This document shows, one piece after another, positions 1-9,600 of a DNA stretch of 64,000 nucleotides. The translations under genes were made by a program, and so were the position numbers. Position 1 is the first letter of the stretch, and each line of letters starts with the position of its first letter. This DNA comes from Podocnemis expansa (Eukaryota > Chordata > Testudines > Podocnemididae), in NCBI GenBank assembly GCA_007922195.1, contig ML682121.1:2195382-2259381 (forward strand), read 5' to 3'. A model generated the notes under the pieces. It worked only from the letters and a program-made list of their open reading frames with translations, ran no database searches and was not told the DNA's origin.

Positions 1-122
1 CGGGCAGCTGGGCCCCAGATCCCTCACTGGGGACAGGGCGGGCCCCGCCAGACACGGGGCACTGGCACCGGGATTCGGGGCAGGTGCCCCGTGTGCCTGG
101 CGCCAGCGACGCCCCTGTGTGT
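1..122. repeat. GC-rich repeat fragment
   Basis: This GC-rich stretch resembles 10478-10550: both carry a glycine/proline-type run around CAGCTGG(G/A)CCCC and CTGGGGACAGGGC. It is probably the edge of the same interspersed GC-rich element. No gene is supported. Confidence 0.4.
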
Positions 123-165
123 TAGTCTAGTTTAGTGAACAAACAAGGACTCCTTGTTTGTTATC
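123..165. repeat. Short fold-back fragment of the CTCCTTGTTTGTT repeat family
   Basis: A truncated piece of the window's most frequent repeat. AACAAACAAGGA is followed directly by its inverted form CTCCTTGTTTGTT, so the two terminal words of the family meet head to head and form a near-perfect palindrome. Confidence 0.6.
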
Positions 166-185
166 TTAAGAAATGCACTCTGTGG

Positions 186-1210
186 AAGGACATAAGAACA
201 ACCACACTGGGTCAGACCAAGGATCCATCTAGCCCAGTATCTTGTTTGCTGACAGTGGCCCATGTCAGATGATCTTATAAACTGGAGGGTTAGGGATACC
301 TAGACCATGGTGTTGCATCCCTGACCATGTTAATAGCTATGGACGCACCTATCCTCTGTGAAACTATCTTAATCTTTTTTGGACCCAGTTGTACTTTTGG
401 CCTTCCCAAGAAATTGCAGGGTTTGATTTTGCCTTTCTGTGAAAAAGTACTTCCTTTTCTTTGTTTTAAACCTGATACCCATGTGTTTCATTGGGTGACC
501 TTTGTTTCCTGTGTTATGTGAAGAGGTAAAAAGCACTTCCCTATTTACTTTCCCCACACCAGTAACAATTTTATAGACCTCTATCATACCTCTCCTTAAT
601 CATCTTTTTACTAAACCAAACTGTTCCAGTCTTTTAAGCCTCTGCTTAGTTCCTTAGATCTGGCACCTAAAGAGAATGAGTCTGGTATGCGGAGCGCTTA
701 CCTCCACAATATCCTCTGCACTGAAGACTGATACAAAAATTCATATAGCTTCCCTGCAATGGTCTAGTGTGCTCCTTTAGTATCTCAGTCATCCAGTGGC
801 CCCACCAACTGTTTGGCAGGCTTCCTATTTCTGATTTACATTTTAATAAAAACCCCTTTTAATTTTGTGTGACTTTAGCTAATTATGTTTCAAATTCTTT
901 GTCAGTCTTTATATATTTTTTACAGTTACCTTGCCAGAGTCAATGTTCCTTTCCATTGTCTTTACTAGGATTTGACTTCCATGCTTTAAAGTATCCCTTT
1001 TTGCCCCTGACTGCCTCTTTTACTCTGCCATTTCGCTATGACGGGAAAGCCTTGCTGAGAACTGAACAGTATTTAAGTTGGGCATCAGTTGCATTTTTAT
1101 CTGTATTTGTCTGTAACCATTTTTTACTTGTATACCTCATTACTTGTATTCACTTAATATCACTCTCTTTGCAGTTAATAAACTTGTTTCACTGTTTTAC
1201 CTAATCTGTC
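186..1210 (-). mobile_element. CR1-type LINE fragment, antisense
   Basis: The plus strand reads as the reverse complement of a CR1 3' region. It has the phrase family CATAAGAACA..CACACTGGGTCAGACCAAGGATCCATCTAGCCCAGTAT, then text on nonsense-rich former ORF2 through about 1200. I recognise these phrases from sauropsid CR1 elements. No long open reading frame remains, so it is a dead, 5'-truncated copy. Exact ends are uncertain by tens of bases. Confidence 0.75.
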
Positions 1211-1735
1211 TGTTCTAGACTGAAGTATTTGGGCAAATGCCACGTGAGGTAACAAGATCGGTTTCTATTATTTCCACAGTTCAAATAACTGTCCAGGAGA
1301 GGACAGTGAAATAGTAAAGATTGCTGCTTAAAACAGAAACATCTTTCTTTACTGAAGTGGAGCTGGTGCTCACCTGCAACTTGCCAGTTGTCTGTCCGTC
1401 CTCAAGATTTCTCTGTTCCGCAGCTTGTCTGCACCAAGGGCGAGAGACAACTCTGTCCTCTCCCTCCAGGCAGTGGGTGACTGATGCAGGCTAGAAGACA
1501 GAAATGATCTATTCTATGGAGTGAAGCAATTTCAGCCCCACTGCACAAGCTCTCACCCACTCATCTGCCCGGCTGTCTGCCTGGCAATTACACCAGCCCC
1601 ACTGTTACATCAAACCTCTTCCTCCACCCCCAATGTCTTTTCTGCCCCCCCCCCGGTTCCCCAACCCTACTCAGCCCCACCAGTCCCACCCTTCTGTTCC
1701 CCCAGCCCTTCTTCGTGCCATCCCTACCTCTTCTC
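1211..1735. other. Unassigned sequence leading into a pyrimidine-rich tract
   Basis: I see no gene here. From about 1540 the strand becomes pyrimidine rich and grades into the tandem repeat that follows. Confidence 0.4.
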
Positions 1736-1960
1736 CTTCCCCAGCTCTGAAATCAGCCTCAGCCCCACCTCTTCCCTGCCCCCAGCCCTGACATCACTCC
1801 CAGCCCCACCTCTTCCCCTTCCCCAGCCCTGACATCACTCCCAGCTCCACCTCTTCCCCTCCCCAGTCCCAATGTCACATCTAGCCCCACTTTTTCCCTT
1901 TCCCCCATCCTTGACATCACTCCCAGTCCCACCTCCATTTCTCCCACACCCAGCCCCAGC
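1736..1960. repeat. 41-bp pyrimidine-rich minisatellite, about five units
   Basis: The word CCCCAGCCCTGACATCACTC and its variants recur near 1743, 1784, 1825, 1865 and 1904, giving a period of about 40-41 bp. Each unit reads roughly CCAGCCC-TGACATCACTCCCAG-CCCCACCTCTTCC. Open frames across this tract (for example 1521-1832 plus) are artefacts of low-complexity sequence. Confidence 0.75.
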
Positions 1961-2020
1961 TCAGCAATGAGAGGAGAGGACAGAGGCGCTGGACTTCAGG
2001 GGTGGAGCTGCCTTGGGTGG

Positions 2021-2304
2021 GGTTACCAGATGTCAGGCAGAAGGAGGACACGTCCTCCTTTTTACCTTCATGTCTTCTGTTTGGCAGGCATTTTAAATAG
2101 ACGTGATTTTGTCTGGCTTTTTACTTACAGGGGTTAAGGTATGCTGGAATGCCCTGGAACACCCTATTTTTAGGGGAAAGCATTCCAGGGCCCACTAAAA
2201 CCAGAAGAATATTACATCAATACTACATTTTCTCCATGTGCCCTCCAATATCCTCCTTTTTGTATTTTCCTGTCCTCCTTTCCAGGCTTTGGTGTCTGGT
2301 AACC
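2021..2304. mobile_element. Non-autonomous DNA transposon with GGTTACCAGA inverted ends
   Basis: The left end GGTTACCAGATGTC is matched by the inverse of the right end GGTGTCTGGTAACC. An internal GGAGGACA word is also inverted near each end. Flanks CCTTGGGT and CCTTAGCG could be a decayed 8-bp target duplication, which would suggest a hAT-type element. No transposase is encoded. Confidence 0.55.
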
Positions 2305-2935
2305 TTAGCGTTGGGAACCAGGGATGTGCAGCTGCCTGTCTCTCTCTGCTCCGGCAGGTACTCAGCAAGAGCAGTAACAGCTGCTGAAGCATCTATGCCT
2401 ACTGTCAAGAAATATTTATGGTCTGGTAGCCCATTATTTGCTCAGCACCCCCTTGTGAATGTTTCAACAGGAAGAAGTTGGAGGGGGTGAGATGCTTAAG
2501 CCCCACGATATTGCAAAAGGATGAAGAGTTAAATAGATCAAAACAGAAAAATACTTGAAAAGTAAGGTTGCTGTCATCAGATGAAATTATACCCCCCCCC
2601 AACATGTCTGAATTTAGCCAAGCCCATCCATAAGGTGTATGGAAGAATGCAAAAGCACGTGGAGGAGGTGGCAGAGTGTGTTAGGCTGTAGGAGGGTGTA
2701 TAGTTTTATGGAAGTTGGGAGGCACGGGGGAGTGGGTTTATTGGATGGGAAATGTCCCCTTGAATCTGAATTTCCCAGTTTTTCTAACTTTTGTCATTTG
2801 GTTTTTAGTTTATTGCAAATATTCCTGGTGTCTCTTTGCCCAGTGAGAGCATACTGTGGGAGGTCATTTTCCCATTGTGGAGAATGTTGTGAGCTAGCAT
2901 CAGGATATTTTCTAAAGCAATAATTTTTTATTACT
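2305..2935. other. No gene or clear repeat recognised
   Basis: Short open frames here have no recognisable domains. There is a 10-base C run near 2593. Confidence 0.4.
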
Positions 2936-2990
2936 AGACGATCTCATGAGGTCCCTTCCAACCCTATGATTTTATTCTATTCTATTTATT
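2936..2990 (+). mobile_element. CR1 3'-terminal fragment
   Basis: The string GATCTCATGAGGTCCCTTCC followed by AACCCTATGATT and repeated ATTCTATTCTAT is the typical 3' end of a CR1 LINE in plus orientation. The same end recurs at 48614-48660. Confidence 0.65.
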
Positions 2991-3495
2991 GTGTGCGTTA
3001 GATCCTTTTTCCTTGAATGCTCTCATCTACCCCTACTACTTGTGTTGTGATCAATGGGAAATCACTACACCAGCTCCCTCCAGAAAAAGTGGAACACAAA
3101 AACACTTGGGGGGGAGGAACCCCACAAGGATACTCAAATTTTATATTTGTTGAAAATGTTTTATTTCCCCATCAGCAAGATGTTTTCTGTGGGAAAGAAA
3201 GCAGCCATTCAATAATCAGAACAGAAAAAAGAACAAAATAGAACAATTCTACAACTGTTTAAGGTTTGACTATTTAAGGACTTATACACAGTGAAGCAGC
3301 TTCTACAGGAGAGCCAGAGGGAGCCCCACATCAAGGCATTAGACTATGCTTCTGAAAAGGGGCAGATCCCTCTTTAAATCTTGTCCATTCCCCCAAGGCA
3401 CAAGATGGAAGTGCCCTGAATAGCTCACATGCTTCCCCAATGGTCTTTTACTGGATTATTGCATCTAGTTTGGGGCCATCCCAGGAGCAGCCCTC

Positions 3496-3538
3496 TTAGT
3501 CTAGTTCAGTAAAACAAACAAAGCATCTGACGAGGTGG
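3496..3538 (+). repeat. Truncated CTCCTTGTTTGTT-family repeat
   Basis: CTTAGTCTAGTTCAGTAAAACAAACAAA is followed at once by GCATCTGACGAGGTGG. The middle of the repeat is deleted, so its two ends are joined. The next repeat family begins directly after it. Confidence 0.6.
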
Positions 3539-3720
3539 GATTCTTCTTCAAGCACTGCTCGAATACATTCAGTATCAGGTGTCTACGTGCCACAGCACAT
3601 GAATGGTTGGAACTATTTTTAGCTTTAGCCTGTCAGGACAGGGCTGGTGGCCATCGCCCCCTAGCCATATATATGGCCGCAGCCCTGCTCCTCCTCAGTT
3701 CCTTTCTTCCACCCTCAGTG
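3539..3720 (+). repeat. Interspersed repeat of the CTTCTTCAAG-CACTGCTCG family
   Basis: CTTCTTCAAGCACTGCTCGAATACATTCAG, GTACGTGCCACAGCACA and CCATATATATGGCCGC match 60640-60840 and, inverted, 5570-5830. A 217-codon open frame at 3535-4188 runs over this repeat and is not treated as a gene. I do not know a standard name for the family. Confidence 0.6.
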
Positions 3721-4074
3721 ATGGTTACAGAACAGCCTGTTCTTGCTTTATGCAAGTGCCTGGCTGTCCACTTGATTTTTACGAGCCGTTTCACTGAAAG
3801 AATCTGTTTGCGGACTTCACAGCGGTCCTACCGAGTCCTTCTTGCTGAATCCCGAGCTGCTCCCACATCATGCCTACCACTTGGGGCTGAAGCCCTCTGT
3901 GAGTTGTGGCAAGGCCTATCCCAAGGGATGACCCTCACAAGAAGTGTTTTTAGTGAAGTTCACTGGGTGGATTCTGCTCCATTTGCAGATTTTTTTAAAT
4001 GGAGGACTCAGGAAGTCAGGGAGATGGACCCTGCTGCTGACTCCAGGTATGTCCGCTGCATTCAAGTATTCACT

Positions 4075-4432
4075 GGAAGCCATGATTGGCTTCTAGTTCA
4101 GCACCACATGCTCGGTCACACCGCATGCTTGGTCAGCACTGGAGCCCTCTTGGTGCCGCTCTCTGGCTATGAAATAAGCTGCGATTGACCCACAACTTGG
4201 CACTGTGTGCTCGGTCGGCACCGGAGTCCTCTTGTCTCTGCTCTTTGGCTATGAATAAAAGCCGTGATCAGCCTCTAACTCAGCACTGCATACTTGGTCA
4301 GCACCAGAGCCCTCTTGGCACCTCTCTCTGGCTAAGAAATAAGCTGTGATCAGTCTCCAACTCGGCCCTGCATGCTTGGTTGGCACTGGAGCCCTCTCAT
4401 CACCGCTCTTCAGCTATGAATAAAGCCTGACT
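4075..4432 (+). repeat. 82-bp tandem array with AATAAA-like words, about four units
   Basis: The block GGAGCCCTCTTGG...CTCTCTGGCTATGAAATAAGCTG repeats with the CCTCTTG word near 4144, 4226, 4309 and 4391. Spacing is 82-83 bp. Each unit carries CTATGAATAAA or a one-base variant, and the last unit runs into GACTCATCTATAGAGACGG. This looks like a multiplied polyadenylation region of an LTR, but no flanking LTR boundaries were established. Confidence 0.65.
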
Positions 4433-5560
4433 CATCTATAGAGACGGTCGAATACCCCTTCCCTCAGTTCAACATATCTCTTCCTATGTGAGTCCGTGTA
4501 TTGGGAGAGTAGAGTACAGGGGCAAGGGAAAGAAATTCACACCTAGTCTTGAAGTTGCATAAAGTCCTCCCAGAACCCTGCAATGGGTTCTCACCGCCCC
4601 ATCTCAGGTCATTCCCCTGACCCTTTGGTTGGGACAACCTAACATGGGAATCCAACTACCTTTCCTCCATTTCTCTGTTTTTCATTTAATGCTCATTCAA
4701 CATTCATGACCTTCGCCATTTGGCTTCCTTCCTGATGCTAGGATGGGAGCACCTAAGGACTTTTCCTTCCTACTATGAACAGTTGAAGGATCACCCCTAA
4801 GAAGGACCCTTGTGGGGTACCCACTTCTGTCCTTATGACACCCTCCTTGATGGAGCATATTTGATGCTCTTGGGCCTCAGAGATGGGTGTGCTGATCATC
4901 TAGACCTTATCCCAGGGCCCCCTTTCCCCCCAAGCTCTCCATTCCCATACATCAACAGATGGAGGAGTGGGGGTCCCTAACTACTCCTTCCTCATTATTC
5001 TTCTTCCCACGTTATCTTTCATATGGAGGTGGGACGCCTTTACTTTAGGGCGCCCCTTATCAACCCTAGCCTTGGCATCTCCTGCAGTATGACAAGGCCT
5101 TTTGCCTACCCTGTTTGCTCAAGGGGTGATGTGCTCCCTGCCCCGGTCTCGGTTAGTAACCTAACTCAATTGACCTCCCTTTTGGGTTAAGGTGGCAATG
5201 GTGGCAGTTATCCCACCCTTGCTCATCACCTGCAGTCATAGGAGCCTGTTGCTCTGCATCATGACTGCCTTTCTCAGGAGTCAATGCTACTATGAAAGGG
5301 CAACCTTCCTACACTAGACAGTCTTGCTGGTGACAGGAATGTTCCCCATGCTATTGTGATATAGCAAGTCCCCTGATTATATACCAGGGATTGCTATGTT
5401 AGAGTCCTAGTCTCTTGACAGAGTGGCAAATGACCCCTCAGCACTCTCATGCACATCATCTCGAGGGTCCTGCACTTGGTGGCATTTCTGCAGGCGTGTG
5501 CCTGGCAGCCCACTACTTTTCACCCACTTTTGGGGTTCTGTGCCATTTGTGGGTCACCGT
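4433..5560. other. No gene recognised
   Basis: A pyrimidine-biased stretch with short open frames only. The phrasing looks like decayed retroelement sequence, but no domain could be named. Confidence 0.35.
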
Positions 5561-5830
5561 GCTGATGTCAGATGAGGTTCTAACTCTGCCCACCTTCCTC
5601 AGTATGGCTAACAGTCACCTGATACTGAATGTATCCGAGCAGTGCTCAAAGAAGAACGGTGGGTTACTTACCAGTAACCGTCCTTCTTCAAGATGAGCTG
5701 CTCAGATTCATTCAGGTCCTTCCCGGCTTCCCCGCTATTTGGAGTTAGCAATTAGTAGGAACTGGGGAGGAGCAGAGTTGCGGCCATATATATGGCTAGG
5801 GGGCGGTGGGTGCCAGCCCTGTTCTGACAG
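5561..5830 (-). repeat. CTTCTTCAAG-CACTGCTCG family repeat, minus copy
   Basis: This copy contains the hairpin GGTTACTTACCAGTAACC at about 5664-5681. Its left part is the inverse of 60885-61010 and its right part includes the inverse of the CATATATATGG block at 3660-3685. It is therefore the fuller version of the family, arranged around the hairpin. Confidence 0.6.
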
Positions 5831-5835
5831 TGCTC

Positions 5836-5892
5836 CAGAACTCCTTGTTTGTTTTATTGCATTAGATTAACATGACTGCCACTTTGGAACTT
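5836..5892 (-). repeat. CTCCTTGTTTGTT-family end fragment
   Basis: The phrase AACTCCTTGTTTGTTTTATTG is followed by TTAACATGACTGCCACTTTG, which is the outer end of the family. Confidence 0.6.
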
Positions 5893-6107
5893 AAAAACTG
5901 GTGTGTGAAACTAATTCCTGTTCTCCCTGCATCCGAGCTGATGATGAAATCACCCTTCCATTGCTAGGGGATGTGCCATAGAACCACACACCCATCTGGG
6001 GCATCAGTACTTTTATGAGAAGCACTGTGCCAGGCAAAAAACCCAAAGGGACAAGGCTAGTTACATGATTACTGTGGATGTGCAGTGTGTTCAGCTGTAT
6101 CTATGAA

Positions 6108-6215
6108 ACTACAACAAGGAGTTGTGTGGCACTTTAAGACTAACAGATTTATTTTTTGCATGAGCTTTCCTGGGAGAAGATCCCACTTCCTCAGATGCTT
6201 CGAAGATGGCCTTTA
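6108..6215 (+). repeat. CTCCTTGTTTGTT-family repeat
   Basis: Reads ACAACAAGGAGTTGTGTGGCAC, then TTTAAGACTAACAGATTTATTTTTTGC, then CATGAGCTTTCC-GGGAGAAGATCCCACTTCCTCAGATGC. It is nearly identical to the copy at 25443-25550. Confidence 0.75.
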
Positions 6216-6675
6216 TCATCAGGCAGCTAAGGGCTACCTTCATTTTCTGTACAATCCTTGGTGTTGTTTTATACCAACCCATGTTTTTATGGGCCAGGGA
6301 ACTTAATCTCAAAGTCCCCTTTTGTCAGCCCTAGATATTCATTTACATTTATGATTGGTTCCCAGACAAATAAAGAAAAATGTCTGTAAATAGATGAGAC
6401 AAGTTCAATCCCTTTCCGTAATCAATATGCAAAGTAGGAACCTTTTGCTTTTCATGCCTGATGTTATGGTGCCATCACATGGCCATTTTATGTCAGTCCC
6501 GCTTACTTCTGTTTCACAGACACATTGCTTTTCTTACAGATACAGGAGCAGATTAATCTGAAAAAAGACAATGACTCTGAGGAAATCTTAGAAGGAAACA
6601 TTTTCAGCTTAACTAAATTAATTGTATTGTGCCTTGCACAGAGAGAAAATAAATTTAATTATTTGAGCAAAACAT

Positions 6676-6892
6676 ACCAGGGTATATTTTTCACATGAAC
6701 TTTTGTGGGTAAAGTCCCACTTCATCAGATGCCAGAAGGTGGAAAAATCTGGAGTCTGATGAAGTGGGACTTTGACCATGAATGCTCATGTGAAAAATAA
6801 ACTTGTTAGTCTTTAAACGTGCCTCAGGACTCCTTGTTTGTTTTACTGAACTACATTAACATGCCTGTCCCATTGGAAGTTAATTTTTTGAG
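6676..6892. repeat. Inverted pair of the CTCCTTGTTTGTT family
   Basis: A plus-oriented tail, TTTTCACATGAACTTTTGTGGG..CCCACTTCATCAGATG, is followed after about 22 bp by its inverse, CTGATGAAGTGGGACTTTGACC..CTCATGTGAAAAATAAAC. Then comes the outer end GACTCCTTGTTTGTTTTACTG. The two arms could fold into a hairpin. Confidence 0.7.
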
Positions 6893-8412
6893 GCACCAAC
6901 ACATTTGACAGAATGAAATAACCATCTTTATGCGCAATGAGAAGCGTTCATATAAACAATTCTATAAATATGTTCTGGGCAATGCAAAAAGGCATTGCAT
7001 TGAACAGTCCATTTGAGCCAATTCCTATTATACATAATAGTTAAAGATGTTCAGAAAAATTTGGGCCTGAATGGGCCATGCTTTTTTCACACAGAGAATA
7101 AACTGAATTATTTGAGCCATTGACGCTTCCACTTTCTCAAGGATTTTAATTCTGAAGGCTGTTTTGATTTGGTTTTTTTGGAACTACCGATAGAGCAATA
7201 ACAAACTGGAGTCTGTGACATTACAACAGTGAGGAGTTAGTCATGTTATGCATCACTGACAAAAGGTGATTTTAATACAGAATCAAGGCTACCCATAAAT
7301 TTCACACACCCTTCCAGCACATGGACAACAGCAAAACTCAGACTGTAGCAAAGTACAGAATACAAAGTGAAAGTAGTTTCCATGTAACCTTAACTCTACC
7401 CTCTCTGGTATGGTTCCCTTATAGTAGGTAAATCCAAAGAAAAGTTTGTGAACAAACTATAGTTACTTCCCAAGATTTTGCTTCTTTAGTAATGGATTGA
7501 ATCTGCCCCCTTTAGAAAAGCTGATTTTATATACTTTAACTTAAAATTTCTGTAATGGGTGCAGCATTTCGATTTTTAATTTTTATCCCAGCACATTTAA
7601 AAGGCTAAACTAATGCACAAAAGCTTCTTTAGTCTACTTCTGTAAACAGCCCACTTCCACACTCTCTTCAAGAGTGCAGTATTTCTTACCTAACAAAGAG
7701 CTTAAATTCCATGTTGAAGGTTATATGGCAGTGGAAGATAAACCTGCCTCTTTACATTCAGGTTTTCAAGGATACCAAAAAGTCAGATCAGAGAAGTAAG
7801 ATTGTACAACTATCTGGTAATACACTAACCCTGCAATTAGTTAGAGGCAGACACACCCATCTGTGTGGTTAGTGACTTTAGAATCTCTGCAGCTGCTTGT
7901 GAAATAGGAGGAAAAACAGCATATGGCTGTCTTGGGTCCTGGAAGAGAAGGTGACTTCAGCCCACCCTGAATACTGAGAAAAAGAGGGAGCAGTTTGGTG
8001 TTTAGAAAGCAGATAGGAAGCTGATTCCCATATGGACTGATAAAAATAGCAGGGGGCTGTCCCCCTGTTATCAATGTTTTAGATCAATAGCTCTTCCCCT
8101 GCCCACTCACACTTGCTGTGTGGGGTATAGACTCTGTTACATTTGCTCTATCCCTTTAAGGCCTTGAAACAGTGATGGAGGGGCTAAAGGCTCTCAACCT
8201 GTGGAGCAGCAGGGTGTAGTCGCAGAAAAGCTGTTGTGCTCCAGAGAGACTGAGCAGATGTGGAGATTATACAAGCAGTGATGTTTACATGCTTATTTAA
8301 AATTTAATAAAACCCCATTTTTAAAACTACCTGTATTTGAGAGAGAGATTATAACAACAAAATGGTCCTTCAGCATCCTTAAAAACATTGGCTCCAACAC
8401 TTGCTTGCAGGT
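6893..8412. other. No gene recognised; AT-rich intergenic sequence
   Basis: No coding exon or structured RNA was identified between the repeat pair and the tRNA gene. A few short open frames lack any recognisable domain. Confidence 0.4.
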
Positions 8413-8484
8413 GGGGGTATAGCTCAGTGGTAGAGCATTTGACTGCAGATCAAGTGGTCCCTGGTTCAAATCCAGGTGCCCCCT
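8413..8484 (+). tRNA. tRNA-Cys (anticodon GCA)
   Basis: The 72-nt cloverleaf is complete. The acceptor stem GGGGGTA pairs with TGCCCCC and T is the discriminator base. The D arm and internal A box are TAGCTCAGTGG, the anticodon loop TGACTGCAGATCA carries GCA, and the T arm with B box is CTGGTTCAAATCCAG. It closely matches the standard vertebrate cytosolic Cys tRNA. No intron is present, and a T run follows a few bases downstream as an RNA polymerase III terminator. It sits alone in intergenic DNA. Minus-strand open frames over it are shadows. Confidence 0.97.
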
Positions 8485-8939
8485 CTTTACACATTTTCTA
8501 AAACACACATATAAATAACATTTTCTTACTTATCACCTATATGTTGAGGAGCTCCACTAAACATGGACGATTGAAGTGAATTTAAGCATTTAATGTGTTT
8601 TCTGTTCAAATGTATGAAATCTAGCAAACTTCTTAATGAGCTGAAATCAGTTCCAATCCTCTCAGTGTGCCACACTGTACCTTATGTCACGCCTTCTACC
8701 CCTCATTATTCATCACTCTTATATGCTTATGATATGTTTTGTACAAAGTGTGCCTTGTGAGGTATCATTTGAAAACTCATAATGCACTGAAGGTCACTGT
8801 TCTGTTAAAATGTGTGCACCAACATTGTACGTGGCATTATGAGATTCTACTGTGGTTGCTAATAAGGTATTTTGTAATCCTGAGGAATACCCACACAGTC
8901 AACAGTGCACTGCCCACCCACATTACATTGTTTCTACAC
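8485..8939. other. No gene recognised
   Basis: AT-rich sequence after the tRNA with no domain or repeat I can name. Confidence 0.35.
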
Positions 8940-9245
8940 TTACAAGTTGGGTTGAATTAAAGAGGTTTAGATCAACCTAATTAAAGCTCTAGCCATACTG
9001 GGCTTTTTTTAGGTTGACTTAATCATTTCCCTAAATTGACTTAAGGGAAGCTTAAATTGAACTAATAAAACCCACTCTTACCTCAATTTAAAGCTTAAAT
9101 TGACTTCTCAGGTTGGTCCTGGCCAGAAGGGAGCTGCAGCTCCCAACAACAAGGCTGTGCATAGCTCCCTGGGGACAAGGGTTCCACAGCTCACCTTATA
9201 CCAGCTGCAGTCAATTTAGAGAGTAGATTCTAAGTCAAGTCCAGA
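8940..9245 (+). mobile_element. TTGACTTAA-rich segment, probable 5' part of a Harbinger-type element
   Basis: Repeated AATTGACTTAAG, TAAATTGAACTAAT and AGGTTGACTTAATC words resemble the AAGTCAACTTAA MITE at 47553-47923. It directly precedes the transposase relic, so it may be that element's terminal and untranslated region. Boundaries are not certain. Confidence 0.45.
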
Positions 9246-9600
9246 CTAATTGGCCAATGTAACCATAGCCTATGTGGGCTGGCCAGGGAAGGTGCACAAC
9301 ACCCACAACTCCTGCCTGTACCAGCACATACAGGCTGGCACCTTCTTCCCTCAGCACAGCATTTCTCTTGGGGATGTGCAGATGCCCGTCATTACCCTGG
9401 GGGTGCCACCTACCTCTTGTTGCCTTGGATCAGGAGCCTCGATGCCAGTAGGGACTTCTTTCAACCACAGGCTCAACAGGTGCCACGTGGTTGCTGAGCA
9501 TGTCTTCGGCCGTGGACCCACCTGCAGCTTAGCAAGAGGAACATCACTGAGATTGTCAGGACGTGCTGTGTCCTGCACAACCTTTGTGAGTTGTAGAGGG
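9246..9600 (+). pseudogene. HARBI1/PIF-Harbinger-type transposase relic
   Basis: The plus-strand translation shows several blocks in the order known for Harbinger nucleases: VGWPGKVH near residue 9, AGTFFP near 29, a DVQMPVITLG block near 41, FNHRLNRC followed by HVVAEHVFGR near 71-88. A later block reads CCVLHNLCE in a different frame at about 9561-9590. In the family these surround the DDE catalytic residues that cut and rejoin DNA. Here the expected D-A-Y-P after the second block is replaced by V-P-P-T and at least one frameshift separates the last block, so the protein cannot be functional. The amino-terminal half is missing or unrecognisable. Confidence 0.75.

Noticed and set aside
1521..1832. 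Pro/Ser-rich open frame
   Set aside because: It is a direct translation of the 41-bp pyrimidine minisatellite.
3535..4188. 217-codon plus-strand open frame
   Set aside because: It overlaps an interspersed repeat family with copies at 5561 and 60621 and the 82-bp tandem array, and has no recognisable domain.
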